Part shown: in pieces, positions 35,600 to 46,919 of the stretch | Layout of the letters: every line of letters starts with the position of its first letter | Position numbering within the stretch: position 1 is the stretch's first letter | Assembly: GCA_963678675.1 (NCBI GenBank) | Contig: OY783195.1 | Coordinates: 3,048,001-3,112,000, forward strand | Source: Xiphydria camelus | Taxonomy: Eukaryota; Arthropoda; Insecta; Hymenoptera; Xiphydriidae | Direction: 5' to 3' | DNA length: 64,000 bases | Made by a program: the position numbers and the translations under genes | The notes under the pieces: model-generated | The model's database searches: none | What the model was told of the DNA's origin: nothing | What the model saw: the letters and a program-made list of their open reading frames with translations, nothing else

Positions 35600-37406
35600 A
35601 TGTCGACATGCAAAATGGCTGATCGAATTTCGTAGAGATCTCCGACTGCTAGTCGGGGGTTGGTGGGGGAGGGGGGGGTCAAGCCAGAGTCAAAAACCGA
35701 AATTCAAAATGACGAATCAAATTTTATAGAGTCACCTGACATTTATGAATCAGTTAGGGGTATATGGACATGCCGAATCCGAATCAGAGAGCAAAATTTA
35801 AAATCTTGATCATTATTTTCTTCTATTAGAACTCGTGAAGTAATTATTATACGATAATTTTTTTTATTACAATAATTAAATAGAGCTGAAATTTAACGTA
35901 GAAATATTATTTTTACCTTATATTTTTACTCGCAACCTCTCATATTACCTATTCCGCGAAAGTATGCCGTTAAATTTTACGAGTAAATCGTTTATTGCAG
36001 CTTTCTATTTTAAACACTCGAGACGGAAACAGCTGATAAAAAGATATACTATTATTAGAGAACTTGAATAAAAGCTGAATTTTAATCATCCTGGCGACCT
36101 ACCACACGTTAGTGTTTGTTATTTTTGGTACTTCCATATTTTCAAACAGTCGTGTTTTATTTATTGTTCACGATGAAAAGGTATATAAAATAAACAAATG
36201 TAAAAATGTACATTTAGGTGCTGTTACTAGGAACATGTAGAGTTATGCTCTTTTTTACACAATTCCGATGAAATATAACGACTGAAATAAGAATCATTCA
36301 TCGACGTTATTTCTTCTTTCCGCTCAATAGATACTTAATAAAATTCGGGGAACAGTTTTATTCTATTGTGAATATACATTTAGAGGCACACAATATAAAT
36401 TTTATAATGTATAATATTATATGATTCGTTATAATATAAATTAATGTATAATAAATAATACGATAATGCGTCGAGCATATCATAAAAGCATATCTATTCG
36501 CTCGAAAGGTAGATTTTCCGTAGGGCCTTCTCATTTTCAAGCAGAATCGACAAATTAAGCATTATCAACTCGGACGACAACGCCATTATAACAATACTGA
36601 CTGTCATGCGAGTGAGAACTGCTCGAATCAAAGAACTCGCGTTCTTTTCTCACTGGTACTCGCATAGCGTTTTGATTTGAGCGCTTCCAGAATGCTCCTA
36701 TATCAATTCCTCTAATTTCCATGTAGAATTATTAATTGGGAATTAAAGGAATCATTCTCGGAGTACTCTGAAAGTAATCATACGAAAACGCTAATAGAAA
36801 TTTGTCGCGACGACCCGGAAGTAGCAATGACCGATAACACGAAATTATCGGCGAGATCGTAAGGACGATTGCTTCTTTTAGGAAAGTTTTTCGAGCTTCT
36901 CGCGTCATTACGTATCGAATTTGTGTAATAAACTATTATTCGTATCGTTCTTTACGTATTCGTACATATCTTACAGTGACTCATTACATTATCATTAGTG
37001 TCAGTCGTTTAACAAGAGAATAAGTTGTACAATACGTTATGCGAATTTTAACGCGTCCCGTCGCAAACACAACTCCCTTATTATTAGATTATTATTTGCC
37101 CCTCTTACGTAATATAATTTCAACCCACTGCAGTTTCGTTCGTCAAATAAATAACGGATAGGCTTCGCGATAGAGCAGCACGCATACATATCGTCAGCTC
37201 CGCGGTTCAATTGTGCTTCGAAGCCTCATTCCGATTAACTGCGTCGGTCTTCGTTAATTTTTTTCAACAATAAAGGGGCAATAAATGCAGAGCGCTACCT
37301 GAATTCATTCGATTGATGTTTTCGTACCGCAATGATGCGTCCGGTTTGGCTCAAAGATGAAGCATCTATGTTTTAGACTCATAGCTTTTGCCGTTCAATC
37401 GTTAAT
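35600..37406. other. Interval between the convergent 3' ends of Wdr43 and the Spätzle-like gene
   Basis: AT-rich with no supported gene. A G-rich patch occurs at 35655-35680. Sequence from about 35600 to 35810 has repeated GAATC/AAATTTTA words like those of the 50.4-kb tandem repeat. Most of the right half is probably 3' UTR of the minus-strand gene. Confidence 0.5.
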
Positions 37407-40400
37407 CTATAACTCAGGGCTAGAACCACTGCGGCGAACGTAACGATTGAAGTAATCGGGTCTCCAGCACTTGCAGCTTCCTGGTACCAGAAACCAGTCG
37501 TAGTACAACCGTACCTGAATCAAATTAGTTCGCAATGTGATACCACAATACAGTATCGACTGTATCAGCTTCAAAGATCATCGCGTGCGCGAGTTATTGC
37601 ATAATTCTATAATTTTTTTTATATTTTAAACGATATCTGCGCTCACCTGGAAGCAACCCATCTCGTCTACTCCGTCGCAGTGTTGTTGTGCCGAGCTAGT
37701 ACTCGCCCGTCCTTCGCTCTCACCGGCGCGCTTCTGTAAATACTGTTGATAATTTTGAAAATCGTGAACGGGTGGGGGAGAACCGGCCACGGGCTCTCTG
37801 GTACCGGAGAACTGATTGTTCTGGCCCTCCTCCAAAAATGTATCCGGATAAAAGATTTCGGCCACTAGTAGGCTGGTCCACCTGGGCGATGAGAGACAGC
37901 CACCGTCTAAATAATGGCACCTTGATTGCCTGCAAGATTTCGCGATTACAGAATAAAATCGACGAATAAATGAAACTTGTACAAAACTTTAACGTCGCTC
38001 TCCATTATTTCTTCGACACCGCGGCTTACATGCATCTGGTAACTTCGATGGTTTGCGTGAAGTATCCTTCGTAAGGGATCTGGACCACGTAACGCCAAAC
38101 TCCTTGGTAGTTCTTGGCGAACACCGGCGTCGCGTACTCCACTTTAGCCGGGCAAGGGGTGGGTGGTCCCGTGTATTCCGGTTGTTCCTGAAGAGGTGTC
38201 CTCTGACGATACTCGGGCATCACAGGTTCGTCCCGTCGTTCCGCCGCGGGTGAACTTGCTAGAGGCTCTCCTTGTATGGCTTTGTACAGCATGCACATGC
38301 TATAGGCAATGTCGCGTAGCTATAGCTTTACTCGGCGTTTGTTCGAATTTTTTATGCCAGTATAAGCCAGTACTTATACAATAATTTAATTAGTATATTT
38401 CATCAACTCACACGCCACCGCTGTTCTCGCAGAATTTGCGGCCGCTCCGGTTCGCCTCAACATCCGCTGCATCGCTATCAGTGCTTCTTTTGCTTATGCT
38501 TCGTTTCTCGTCTGTCTCGACACTGTAAAGAATATACCAAAAAATAAATAAATATATTTGCACTCTTTCACTGCGTGTGTGTATGTCATATATTCATTTT
38601 CCTCGTTTAACAATATATTAGCTTACGAATTTTGTGAAAAAGGTTCGACTTTGGCGACCTTCGGCAGGGAATCGTCCGCTTTGAGTATGGGTAGAGCTTT
38701 GCTCAAAAATTTCAGTGTGTGGTTCCTCAAAAGCTCGCTGAAAGGAAGGAAATATCGAGATTGGTTTTTTATTATTATGTAGGGAAAAATAGGGAGAAAT
38801 GAAGCACTGAAATTAACTTCTAGCTTCAGCTGGTTATCGGGAGGATGACCTTGTTTAATCGTATGGAATTAAACGCATTTAAAAATAAAATTGTCCAACG
38901 GGACGGTTGCCATTTTCTTCTATAAATATCTCTTTATATCGTATCGGTGCATTGATAGCACGTAAAAATATGTTTTCGAACTTTGCGAAGGATATACTCA
39001 CAATGGGTACGATGAGCCGTAGACCTGCTGTTTCATCGGATTCCGGGGGATGTAACCCTTGTTAAGATCCCCGCAAATGTTGTGTATCGAGACGAATCCC
39101 TTTTCCTGTTTCCCGGTATCTAGAAAGATTTCGATTTACAGGGCTTTTTAAAAATCTTTTCGCACCGATAAAGTAATAAGGACATATTTAATTAAGCCAA
39201 TAATGCGTGATCGCGGTATCTAGCTATCGGAGAAAGATAAAAAAAACTAAAATGATCAGGAAAAGTCACGGGTACCGGAAGATAAAGAAACCACATACCA
39301 TGGCATTTCTTATCGCTATTTATGTACGGCGGTGGCCTGACTTTCGGAGGTTCCGCGTTGGGCGACTCCACAAACGCGTAATACCCTTCCGGTGGTTCGT
39401 CCTCCTGGATGGTGGTATTGGATGCACTTTGCTTCTTGTATTCGTGACGTTCCTGCGCGAACGAGGAGGTGCATATCAGCAGCATCTGAAAACAAAATTA
39501 ATATAATGTAATATCGTTCCGAGAGAAATTAATATCCGGTTGTTCGTCAATATTAACTAAACGACTCTCCTTTCTCTGCTCAGTCTTATCATTTTTTCAA
39601 TTCGGAATCGAATATCGGTGTTATTTCATATGCGAAAGGAGTTGCAACGCTTCAAGGAATTTTTAGCTTTTCAAAAGGCTCAGGCCTCGCCTTCCGAGAA
39701 GGTGAAGGAGGCGCTCGCCTCGACGTCAACCGTACAGCCGGTTTGCCCGTATATGTGTCTCTTGCCCGGTATTCCCCGTTAGTGAGGTACGCCGCTCGTT
39801 CGGTCTTAACGGTACCCGGTCCACAGACTATTAATACATAACGTTGTACAGTTGTACAGGCCATATAGCAAGTTGCTCCGCTTAGAACACTGACCATCAT
39901 CGTCCTTCTCATCAGCGCGGTAAAAAGATCTATGTCAAGATTAAACAGCTCACTATGGAATAACGTACCTTTCACATTTCTTTTCGACCAACTATTACTT
40001 TGGCGAGATTGAATTACGCGAAGGAAAAAAGTTAAGATCGTAATACGTAAAAACTTTATGCGTCTGAATAAAACGTAGGCGTTATCTATCGTTCTTCCCT
40101 TTCGAAATGTCCAGGAAACGAGTGTAACGGTGTATTATGTTTCCGGTGTAAAGGATAACGCGTATTGAAATATATTAACGTCACACATAAATGCACAGAT
40201 CCCATTTCTCTCCATTTCCGTATTTATACGTAATAGTTCCTTTCTTTCACCGTGCAGAGTTCCTTGCGTGTTCGCGTCGATGTGATATATAGTATATCAA
40301 ATTACATATAGGAGAGATATCGAGTTATTTCAAGATATATATTATAGTTAAAAGTACTTCAAAATGTTTAATCTATCCGTGGGGCAGCCACACATTCATT

Positions 40401-41085
40401 TAGTGACGTTCCAGTTTGTTGAACTTATGTATCATTGATTTTTCAGTCGCGCTATTGTGCAATACCGCTCGCCAACACCGGTCATGCTTGATACTAGCTT
40501 TTTTCTACGATTGTTATCATCTTTACGAATGCGCGTCTTGTTACCACACGCCGCTGTTTATAAATTCACGCGTCGTTACCGAGGAAGATAGTACTTTTTG
40601 AGATAACAAGGAGAAAGACGGTTCGCAATTTGCGGGTGGTCGGTTGCGGGAACACCGATGTGAGAGTCTGATTATATAAAACTCATCCACCCATGACGAC
40701 ATGCAATTTCGAACCCCACCGTCACGCACAGCTTCGTCTAAATGTAAATGCATTTATGAAGAGTCCACTTTAAATTCAATTTACATCGAGTTCACGCGTC
40801 GAATCTGAAAAGCTCTCCGAATAATCCTGAAGAAAATGTAACGAAAATAATAGCTGCTATTTCAAACTTCAAAAATTCGCAAAGCTTTTTTTACTCGCAG
40901 TTAAACGGACAGAAAAAAAATTATTCCACTCCCGAAAGTGCTTTTATTCATTCAACTTGTTAATCAGGAAAGTAGATACTTCAATGCGGGCAATTCGCTT
41001 CCAATTACTGGCTAATTAAGTTGAGCTTTCGCTATCGAATAAATTCAAACAAATTTCCACTCACGACAAAAGTGCGAAAATCCAT
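37407..41085 (-). CDS. Secreted Spätzle-family cystine-knot ligand (Spz3-type probable)
   Basis: Family members are cleaved, dimeric, neurotrophin-fold ligands of Toll-type receptors in development, neural survival or immunity. Coding exons in transcript order: 41085-41065, 39485-39299, 39119-39002, 38737-38627, 38522-38412, 38299-38030, 37929-37647 and 37514-37407, giving 402 residues with consistent phases throughout. The signal peptide MDFRTFVMLLICTSSFA is split between the first two exons. The pro-region contains KGFVSIHNICGDLNKGY and GRKFCENSGGVMCMLYKAI. The C-terminal domain (about residues 225-395) has CPAKVEYATPVFAKN, WRYVVQIPYEGYFTQTIEV, RCMQSRCHYLDGGCLSSPRW, then an insert of about 60 residues, CDGVDEMGCFQVRLYYDWFL and GSCKCWRPDY. 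The Cys spacing and VRLYYDWFLVPGSCKCW fit the Spätzle domain. The SSPRW segment and the insert differ from Spz1/2/5-type ligands and point to Spz3 or Spz6. I cannot separate those two from memory. Confidence 0.85.
39486..41064 (-). other. First intron of the Spätzle-like gene
   Basis: The donor is GTC|GTGAGT after 41065 and the acceptor is TTTTCAG before 39485. A GC-richer patch at about 39660-39810 contains open frames, but none has family similarity or splice support. Otherwise it is AT-rich and featureless. Confidence 0.65.
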
Positions 41086-42288
41086 CCTAAACTCGTCTTC
41101 TAGCTGCAGGATCTTCGAAGGCAGACAGTCGAGCCTCTGTTTCACGAGTCGAGTCGGAGCTTCCCTCCTGGTCTAACGACAGTTGTAGTAAAACTGAAGT
41201 TCTTGAACCCGTCGTGTGTTACCGCAAGCGGTACGCCTACCTTCACCGGCCTCCTCGATGTGTATTCCTCAGTCAGACAGGTTAACGTCCCACATTCTTC
41301 TATACAGTGGAAGCAGGTTCTAAAGGCATGCGACCTTGACCGAGAAGATCTTCTACATTTCCGGATAGTTCATCGTTTTACAATGCACTCGTTTCTCTTC
41401 AGAAACTTATTTAATTGATTTCAACTCGCGTAGCTTTCGATCTCCAAAAATATTCTAAGAGTATCCCCTATATAGATATAATTGAAATATAGGAAAAATA
41501 CTTCGGGAATATCTTCCGAAGATCGACGTTACGTAGGAACAGTTCTCGAGAGAAATTTAGTATTACAGATAGCAAGTAGATATAATGCTAAACTTACTCG
41601 CAAGAAAAGAAAACTTCAATCACTATTATCTCATTATCAATGAATTTTTTGCCTATATCGATATAAGACTTTATTATAGATAAAATCGTAATCTTCAAAA
41701 AAGTATTAAACAGATATGAGCCAGAAACTCATAGGTAATGAGATAATAGTGATTGAAGTTTCTTTCCTGTGGCGAGTAAGTTTAGCCTCATATGGTATAC
41801 CTCAGCGAATACTTTCCATAAAGTGCGTTGCACTCTGCCCACCTAGATGCATAAGTCGGTCGAACACGCTTCTCTAGAAAGAAGATATATCGCCGTCTCT
41901 TTCAAAGTCCGCCATTTATCCTCCAAATCCACAAATTTCTTCCTCCGAGTGTATAGTCCTTAACGAGCCGATCGTATCGTCGCGCGTTTACCGAATCGCC
42001 GAGAACTGCATGATGTCATCGCGAGTAAAGGTAAGTTCGCGGAAGAAAGGTGGTAATTGCGTAATTTCGGAGAACTACGCAAGTTACGAGTCCCTCGTGT
42101 GGCAATGTGGGCGTAGCTATTCAGCATGAAGAATGTACATACTGTTATGTTCGACGATACAGTTAGGCACGACCTATTATGCTAGTGACACAGAATGACC
42201 CGCTGTGAGTGGGCAATAATTGGATAAAAAATATTTACGTGGTTTGCGCGAACGGGTGGACGATCGAGGAATTTCACCGTGTTACGTT
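41086..42288. other. Upstream region of the Spätzle-like gene and 3' flank of hexamerin A
   Basis: The proximal upstream part (41086-41200) is GC-richer and lacks an obvious TATA box. The interval also contains MITE copy 2 (41587-41786). No gene is seen. Confidence 0.55.
41587..41786. mobile_element. MITE family copy 2
   Basis: 200 bp with perfect 15-bp ends: GCTAAACTTACTCGC at the left and GCGAGTAAGTTTAGC at the right. It is closely similar along its whole length to 28660-28866, including AAACTTCAATCACTATTATC and TATCGATATAAGACTTTATT. The high identity to copy 1 suggests recent activity. Confidence 0.8.
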
Positions 42289-42294
42289 TTTATT
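42289..42294 (-). terminator. Candidate poly(A) signal of hexamerin A
   Basis: TTTATT on the plus strand reads AATAAA on the transcribed strand, about 115 nt past the hexamerin A stop. Confidence 0.5.
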
Positions 42295-42407
42295 CGCATA
42301 CAGCATATCGATAAAATAAATGAGGGAATAGCGAACTTAAAAAAAAGGAAAAGACTACGTTCGATCCATAAGTCAGTCGACGCGTTACGACGTCAATGGT
42401 TGATCGT

Positions 42408-44898
42408 TCAAGTCGTTACGTTAAGATCATTCTCGTCTTTGTGATAGATGACAATGTCCTTGAAGAACGCGTTCGGTCCTTCGAAGCTGTAGGAGTGCAG
42501 CTTTCTATCCAGCGGGAATCCTGCTGGCTTTCCGTCGAACAGCGTCTCGCCCCAGATGCGGGACGAGTACTGAACCGGTTCGCCGGTCAGCGGGCTGACG
42601 TAGATGAATAGCCGGAAAGGCATACCCGTCATTTTTCCTTTGGGCAGCAGAAGACGCTGCGGGAAGCCGTAGAGCCGTTCCGTGTATTTGTACGGGGTTC
42701 CACTCTCGATGCTATTCAGTATATTCTTATAGAACACCGGGCTGGACTCATCGTCGGGCGCCGTGAACAGGAAATCGTTACTATTGCGCTCGATCTTATT
42801 CGCACCGGCAGTTACTGCAATTGGGAAAACAAATTGAAGATATCGATTCGCAATCGACACAACTTCTAAACGTATTACGCTATAAAATTTGTCATCTTAC
42901 GATCAACGATCCATTGGTCGATCTCGTAGTAAGCCAGATAGCTTTGGGTGAAGTCAAATGGCTTGTTGTGTTCGTCGTACTTTGGTCCGAGGAAGATTCG
43001 CACCGTTGCCTTCGTCGTCTTATCGCTGTGTAGAGCTATGTGGATGCTGAAGGGTTTGTGATTGAGACGGTACTGACGAGCTTTGATAGCCAACGAGGTC
43101 GCCTCTTCCTGACTCTCGACGTACACCGCGTGATTAATGCAACATTCGAACTGTTCGAAGTAGGTGAGCAGTTTGTCCACGGCGACAGTCTCGATCTTCA
43201 ACTCGGGATAGATCAATTCCTCCTTGCTGTAGGGCTTGTAGTGTTGCTGGTACCTGATGGCATGGAAAATAATTTTTTTACGGTTTAACGGGGTCTCCTA
43301 ATTTTTCCTCTTCGTCTTTTCTTCGCCCCTATAGTACTGCAAAACGTGATACACACTTGTAGTAGTAGGTCAAGATCTTCTTGTACAGACGATAGATGAC
43401 TGGATCCCTCAGAGACGTGATCTGATACTCGAGTGCGCTGGGGTAAATTTGATAAGGCGACGTGGGCTCCAAATTGTAGCCGAGAATCTTCCTGCCCAAG
43501 TAATCGATACTCTTGTAGAACTCGCGATTATAGGAATCCGCGTTTCCCTCGATGATGTTGCCGATTATGTCGAGGCCTTCGGGAGTGTAGATGTTGATCA
43601 GTTTACCCTCGGTGTCAAATATGTATCCAAAATCTATCGCCCCTGATATGCGAGACTCGACATCTTGGACATCCTGCGAAAAGAGATCGAAATCCGTCCC
43701 TTCATTTTCATTCATTATTTCGTAACTTTGATAGCAGCACGTCGTATCGACTCACCTTCAGATATTTGAACTTGTAGGATGGTATCACGGACCAGGGGGT
43801 ACGTTGCGGGAAAGGCAGACCGTTCGGTTGGGTTATGGTTGGGAAATATCCCGGTACCACCTCTCTGTTCCAATCTAAATCTTCCAGCCTTCCAAGGTCG
43901 TTAGACAGACGCTCCAGATAGTAGCGTGACAAGAGCAGCTTGTGGGAGTAGAGGTACTCCGCGCCTCGGAAGCTTTTGGGCATTCCGTAATTCTCGCTGT
44001 TCATCCAGAAGGGATAATTGTTCCTCAGATAAAAGTAGTATTGGTTCAGGCCGATATCTTCGATGAAATAGTTCAGCTTGTGTTCTCCGTTATCGTAGGG
44101 GGTCAGGTACCAGCCGGAGTAATTTGCAGGAATTATGTAAGTGTTGCTTCCGGCGGGGGATCTACCTGTGGTAACAGATGACAACAAGGGTTAACTATGA
44201 CGAAGATGGCGATATAGTACACATGTATATCTATAATAAATTCGACTTACCGAGCTTGCCGTACATTTTGACGCGATGTGCACTCTGGATGACTTCGTTG
44301 TTGAAGAAAAAGTGAGGGCTGATTTCATAAAGGGGAGGAATACGTATGTACTTGGTATCGGGCCGGTAAAGGACGGCAATGTAGACTGCATAACAGAATT
44401 GCATTTCGTTTATGTTGGAACGAGCCCAAGCGGCGGTCTTGTAGAAAGTATCGAAGTCTTTCGCGTAGAAGAAGAGGTTGAAGAGGGCGATCGTCTCTTC
44501 CAGGAGCTTTGAATAGCCCAGGGAGAACACTTCGCCTCGTGGAAGCATACCATATCGGTATAGTTTTAGGAATCTTTCCACTGCAGGCTGAATGTGAATT
44601 TATTAATTACGCGCCAAGGCGTGATATCACTAATAATTATATCATTACAACGAGAGAGGAATAAATAGGCAGTCGTTACCTTATTGGTATAGGAATTGAC
44701 GTTAGCCTCGATACTCCATCCTAGACCATCCTTGTAGACGTCGTTGAAGACAATGGTAGGCTCCGCCACGAAGTACAACAACTCGTATACCCGCTTCTGC
44801 TTGATCAGGTATTCCTTGTCGGCCGTGAGTTCCTTATACGCCGATGCAAATGACAGCCAGGAGGCCACGATGGCCAAAATGGCAAATCGCCCCAGCAT
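42408..44898 (-). CDS. Hexamerin A (680 aa), larval storage protein
   Basis: Secreted hemocyanin-superfamily protein, in insects made by fat body, stored in haemolymph as hexamers and used as an amino-acid reserve. Exons in transcript order: 44898-44680, 44587-44251, 44165-43756, 43673-43357, 43253-42901 and 42814-42408. Phases match at every junction. Signal peptide: [20 protein letters not shown]. The N domain has [19 protein letters not shown]. The M domain has [20 protein letters not shown], where hemocyanins carry the HHWHWH copper-A histidines. Most of these are replaced, so no oxygen binding is expected. [20 protein letters not shown] follows. The C domain has [23 protein letters not shown] and [12 protein letters not shown]. 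The protein ends NDLNVTT with a glycosylation sequon. It is rich in Tyr and Phe. Its third exon is 9 nt shorter than in the two neighbours. It is the most diverged of the three by eye. Orthology to a named hexamerin (70a/b/c) was not assigned. Confidence 0.93.
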
Positions 44899-44998
44899 CG
44901 TTCGAGTCTCCCGTCCCGCGCTTCAGGTATGCTTCACGAAAAACGCACAACTGGCTACTCCGTCGGTGGCGAAGTATGAGCACGGGCGTATCGTGCTT

Positions 44999-45056
44999 TC
45001 TTTTATAGCAAATTATTGACGGTTTATCTCCATGGTTCGGGTCACAGCAGTGACCT
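44999..45056 (-). promoter_or_regulatory. Hexamerin A core promoter with nuclear-receptor half-sites
   Basis: On the transcribed strand, CTATAAAAG (about 45008-44999) lies about 105 bp before the ATG. Upstream is the palindrome GGTCAC-AGCA-GTGACC (45040-45055), which reads as AGGTCA-type half-sites in inverted orientation. The TATA box is convincing; the receptor site is inferred from the motif. Confidence 0.6.
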
Positions 45057-46919
45057 TTCTATTAACGTGCTACGAACTTAATGCTATACTGTATCATTAC
45101 ACATTTATGTGTTTTGCTCCCGAGTTACACGTATTGTCTCGACGCTGCACGATGGAAGAGAGAGCCTCTGTATTTAAATAGGATATTTTTCCTCTCGGAG
45201 TGTTGGTGAGAGATTATTGCTCGCGGTATTAACTATAAGCGCGATAATTAACGCGAATTTATGAGCAGACATACATATATGAAATATTTTTCAGTGCTGC
45301 GCCAGTAAGGCATGCAACTCTATACGTGTTTATATCGTTTTATCTGTTAATATTATTATACTTGTAGGTACGGCCGTCTGCGATATAAAGCGCATAATCG
45401 TATTGCTTTCTATTAATTTCTTTATATACTCGTTCATTTATTTTAAGCGGTATTACTAGATAAACATATAAAGGGAATTTTTTTTTTAATTTTTCACATC
45501 TGTATCTATATCTATACCATAACATAATAAAGAGGAAAAGTTTGTTTGTAGGTATATCGGGGGTAATCTCTGGAACTACTGATCCGACTTGGGTGGGTCT
45601 TTCATTATCGGCTTCCTTATAATCTTGGAAGTGTAATAATATTTTATAATCCTTTTGTGAATAAATATGTGATGGGTCTTGTAATATTTAAACTGTTGTT
45701 TAATCATAAAATATTTCACGAAATACTATGAATTACTTTAGGTTCAGTGGTGTGAAAACGTTTCTACTCTCTCCTGTAAAATAAATAAATGACACCGCTT
45801 TACACTGAAAGTGCATAAATTGGATTTGTACGTAATGCCTCTTGATACGCTTCCTATACTCGCTGTGAAAGTCTCACGTTATAGATAGTTGATATGGCAG
45901 AAGGCGTTTCTATGAATTTCTCCTTATTTATTTATTTATAGAGATTTCTATATCTTTTAGTAAATTATCCTTTAATAGTGCAGAGCAAACGTCTTGTAAG
46001 TTTCCTCTACGTCTCGCAAAACAAATACTCTATATTGGTACTCGAAGAGTCATCGAACTAAAGAAAATATAATGTGTGTGTGATAAGTGTGTCGATCGTT
46101 TGCAAGTCGCTGGCAGCTGAATTGTTCATTGAACTCATTATCCGGCTCTAATTAAGTGAGTACCACTAATTGAACCCATCTTCACCCCCCTATCTTGATT
46201 ATAAAAATGTATCGGATGTAATTCGGAATTACCAAGTTTACATACTGCACCCCACTGGTTCGACATTATAAACAGATGTAATCTAGACATCTCTGTCACC
46301 TTTGACTTGAAATTTGAAAGGCGCGAGCCGCTGCTTCTTTCTCGAGATATCCGAGAGTTCAATCATTATATAAGCCTAGGATGATAAGAATGATAAAGGC
46401 TATCCCGTAGATTACGTTTTTCAGAGAGAGAATATAAATTTAACCTTTATACTTAAATCATCATGCAAGATCGCGGAAATAACATTAATTATTTATACTT
46501 TATGCTTGTAATGGTTTTTATTATCGAATTCGTTTGTAAAAATATATCAGTCGTTAAAAAAGACATTTCGGGTTAAATGAAATGTATCATTTTCTTTTTA
46601 TGATAGATAGTCACTTTACAATTACAATACATAGGCGTATAATACGATTATAGAACCTATAATGCTGAGGAACGGAATGGAGCATTGACTTGTGTTAGAA
46701 AGTCCGAATAGAGAATTGTTAATTTTCAATGATTTTAATAGACGTGCTCATGTTCTATGTTTTATGAGTTATTTGGGATACATAACGGTGGAGTAAAGTT
46801 TTATCTGCAGGAAATTCTTCTCGTTCAGTTTGTGTGTGTGTGTTCGCTAGGCTTCGTCGAACATTTCTCGTTCGATGCGATAAAGTAGAGGTAGATAGTC
46901 GGACGATCGACTTCGTCTC
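45057..46919. other. Intergenic region between hexamerins A and B
   Basis: AT-rich, containing no gene. It holds a DR1-like TGTCACCTTTGAC (46294-46306) about 1.4 kb upstream of hexamerin A. The right part should include the 3' UTR of hexamerin B. Confidence 0.55.

Noticed and set aside
39652..39975. 107-codon minus-strand frame in the first Spätzle-like intron
   Set aside because: No similarity or splice sites; the exon joins on both sides skip it in phase.
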